This document shows positions 26,201 to 29,756 of a stretch of 64,000 bases of DNA, one piece after another. The number at the start of each line of letters is the position of its first letter. Position 1 is the stretch's first letter. The position numbers were made by a program, and so were the translations under genes. The notes beneath the pieces were generated by a model. The model did no database searches. It had not been told where the DNA came from and saw only the letters and a program-made list of their open reading frames with translations. This DNA comes from Macrocystis pyrifera (Eukaryota > Sar > Phaeophyceae > Laminariales > Laminariaceae), in contig JASSKH010000030.1 of NCBI GenBank assembly GCA_031763025.1, positions 248,001 through 312,000 on the forward strand, written 5' to 3'.

Positions 26201-29200
26201 TCAACCGGCACTATTTACTCCGCACACTACCACACTAGTTACAGTAATCTCATCTGTGCCAAGCGATCACACAGGCACTATAGTGGGCAACCGGCACTAT
26301 TCAAGTATTCAACCGGCACTATAGAGGGACAGACCACTACTGTATAACGACATCCACGATCTCACAGCCGTTTTGTTTATATTTTTATAAATCCAAGTAA
26401 AATCAAATCACACGAGAAGTCATAAACTGTACCGACATCGAGCTAAGACTGACTTCGAGCTCAACTCGCAGCTGTAAGCATGTAGTTTGAAGAACAAGAA
26501 ATAAGACTCAAGCCAAAAGACAATGGTAAGTTCCGGTACCCGATTGGGCTGGGGGATGGGAGGTGGGAGGGGAGATCTGACCCTGTGACCCCGAACCTTA
26601 CCCTACAAAAAAAAAAAAATTGCGAAAGTAGGTATTAATAAAACAAAAACAAAAGTAACAGGAAATTGGTCCTGGTGACAAACGAAGGTTGCGCTTGTAG
26701 GGCGACACACGGTAAGAAGATAAGAACATCAATCAACTGTCGAGATTTCAGGGATATATCTGGTACCAGGCGGTAAAAAATGTTCAAAAAGTATTCATAG
26801 GTTTCCCACGATGAGGCATTTTTTGTTGGGGCTCAACCTCGTACCTCTCCTACTATTTACCAACAGAGAGGGAGAAGCAGAACTCTTTCGGTTGTTCAAT
26901 GCAAGCAGGGCAGGCTTGAGGCCTAAAAACTGAAAAACGTTGTATTACGGGGGTCCATAGTTAATAGGACATATGGTGTACATAAAAACCTATATATTTA
27001 GGTATTTTTACTCACAAATTTTGGTCCCGTTAACTATGGACCACCGTAATAGTAACACCATACACCAACCTCATCGAACCAGTACAGTCAAATTCATTCG
27101 TTTACGATTTTTACAGCGGCATCAAGCGAGTTGGCAAAAATCGATGAAAAACGACGAGCAGTGAGAAAGTTGAGCCCGCTGCGCGTTAAAAAAGAAAGGC
27201 GTGCATATACTGGGGTGGAGGCGTACTCATTTGTCGCTCGCCTTAGTCATACGACCATTGACCACACATCCCTTTCGAGACGGAGCACCGTTCCTACTCC
27301 TAATAGAGAAACCTCCAACATTTTGGCGTTCCTTGCGTTGTTTCCATATCATACATAGAAACTTTTTGCTAATCTTATCCCCTTCCTGTTTGGCCGCCTG
27401 TGGCCACCATCCATCTCCCCTAGGATAGCCATCGTTTTCTCGCTGCTATCTAGTGTGTTAAACTCCTCCATGTCACATTCTCGATTTCCTTCATCTCTTT
27501 CAACACATCCCGTTCTTCCTTGTATATTTCACGTTCTCCTACTATACGAGATCTACTCTCTATTGCTTTGCCACACGGGCACATCTGTCCATCTACTTCC
27601 TCCTCCTCCCGGCTACTGGTATGCCTCTTTCTTCTTTCTGTACATACTGGGGGGGCGGGGGGAGACCTGTGACCACGGCCTGTCCAGAAGGTCGTCAAGC
27701 GTAAAAACGTACCAGGTAAGCGAAATGAGCTGAGAAGTAAGTGGGACGACAAAAAAAACGCAGGGACACTCGTCGTACTCATAGATAAGAAACATGCGAA
27801 ATTTACAAGGATGAGTTTAGTAGGGTAGGGTATACTGAGCATGCTCTGGGCGCATCCGGGTACCCGAGTATGACCCAAACAACCATCTTTGGTACCAGGG
27901 TACCCCAGAGTATATGCCCTACACAAATGCTCCCACAGTATGCTTCATAGTTCGAGTATACTCGGGAGTATTGAGTACATTTTGTACTCCAACTACTGAG
28001 AGTATTGCGGTACAGACGGCTTAACACTCTGGGGGTACCCGATCCCTACCCGGGTATAAAGTATATACTCTATTGAGAAGGGTATCCGGGTGCCTACCCG
28101 AGTAGACTCAAACAACCAGGTCTGGTACCAGGGCACCCCAGAGTGTATGGATATACCCCACTTTTAATAAACAAACCCTAGAAAAAATGCATACCAGGGT
28201 ACCTGGTAGTGTATATGCGAAGCAGTTTTCTTGTCGGACGTACGGCTGTTTAGTTTTTCAGATACTCGCACTATGTTGATTTGTTTCTCAAATACTCGCT
28301 AAACAAGCAAGTGTTCACTTCACGTCGATGGCTGATGTTCTGATGTCATGCTCTGATGTAATGGTGTGATGTTGTATGATGCCATGGTATGATGCCCCAA
28401 AGTACGTGCAACGTCAGCAACTGCTGCAGTTGGCGGCGATGCCACTGCTGTTCGTACTCCGTAGTACGTAGGGATCGCTCTTGGTGGTGATGGCCGACGC
28501 TGGAAATGTTTATAAAGTTTTAGTTACAAAACGTTGCCGGGGCTATGAATAGCTGATCATACCCGCGACTCGCTCCAGCAGTCTAAGGGTATGATCATAG
28601 CGAAACATAGGAGCTCCTGCCGTTCCCCTATGGTACGGTAGTACTACTTGTGTAATACTGCTGTATACGTACAATTGTTCCAAAAGCGTATTAATAGACG
28701 GTATCGAGCCCTGTATCTATCGTGCCTGCGCGCTATGTACATAGCGGTTGGGGTTCTACGCCGGTGAATATAACCGTTGAATCGACCGTGGCACAGATCG
28801 AATAGACGAGACAACCATTGGTCAAGAACACCACGTACAAGGTACAAGCGCACATGAGACAGATGACAAAATGCAAGACCACAGACAATCGGGAGGAAAG
28901 GAGGACGAAAAGCGGGATGATTCTCTGGCTGCAAAAAATTTCCCCGCAAGAGTGAGAATTTATAAGTGTTCCTTGATTTCCGACTCGGGACTTGACCCTT
29001 TTAGAATTGCAGTTCCGTTTAAGGAACAAACTACTGAGACTTTGAGTGGTTTGTTCCCAGAACGGGACTGCAGTCGTAAAAGGGTCAACCCCTTTATGAA
29101 CAAGGTCTCGTCAATCTCTAATACGGGGGAACATAGTAAATAGGACCAAATATTGTTACTACGGGGAGACCATAGTAAATAGGACCAAATATTGTTAGTA

Positions 29201-29711
29201 AAAATAGGTAAATATATAGGGTTCTCTGTGTACCGTAGGTCCTATTTACTATGGTCCCCCGTAATAGTATAATAGGTAAATATACCTGGTACAGGTTTTC
29301 GTGTGTACCGCAGGTCCTATTTACTATGGTCCCCCGTAAAAGCAAGAGCGTGCGACAGAAGTACTGTAGTACAAGTGCTGCGCGCGTACCGTACATCCCC
29401 CCTTTCCGGTGGACGTCGGACACATCTCCCGCCTCGCCAGTCCGGGCTGCTTCGTGCGGCCGATGTGACGCTGCAATCGTACACTAATCGTCACTGTTTT
29501 TCGTAACGTTTTTCCTCTCATTCCTCTTACTACCGCACTGCACATAAACCTACTGTAAATCCGACTCTAACTTCTAGCGTCCCCACAATGGGACTTACTG
29601 TACGTCGCTATGCCTGGGTCTCAAAAGAGTTTATTGGTGCGGTTGTTGTTGTTGCTGCCGCTGTTGCTATTGTTGTTATTGCATTGTTGCTGCTGTCGAC
29701 AATACTGCTGC

Positions 29712-29756
<45 letters not shown>

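Noticed and set aside
25925-26335. CRISPR-like array
   Set aside because: Repeats are irregularly spaced, in both orientations and part of a tandem duplication; context is eukaryotic.
27450-27926. Charged minus-strand frame ([16 protein letters not shown]-like)
   Set aside because: Overlaps dispersed repeat sequence, lacks plausible splice sites or a match to the myosin phases.
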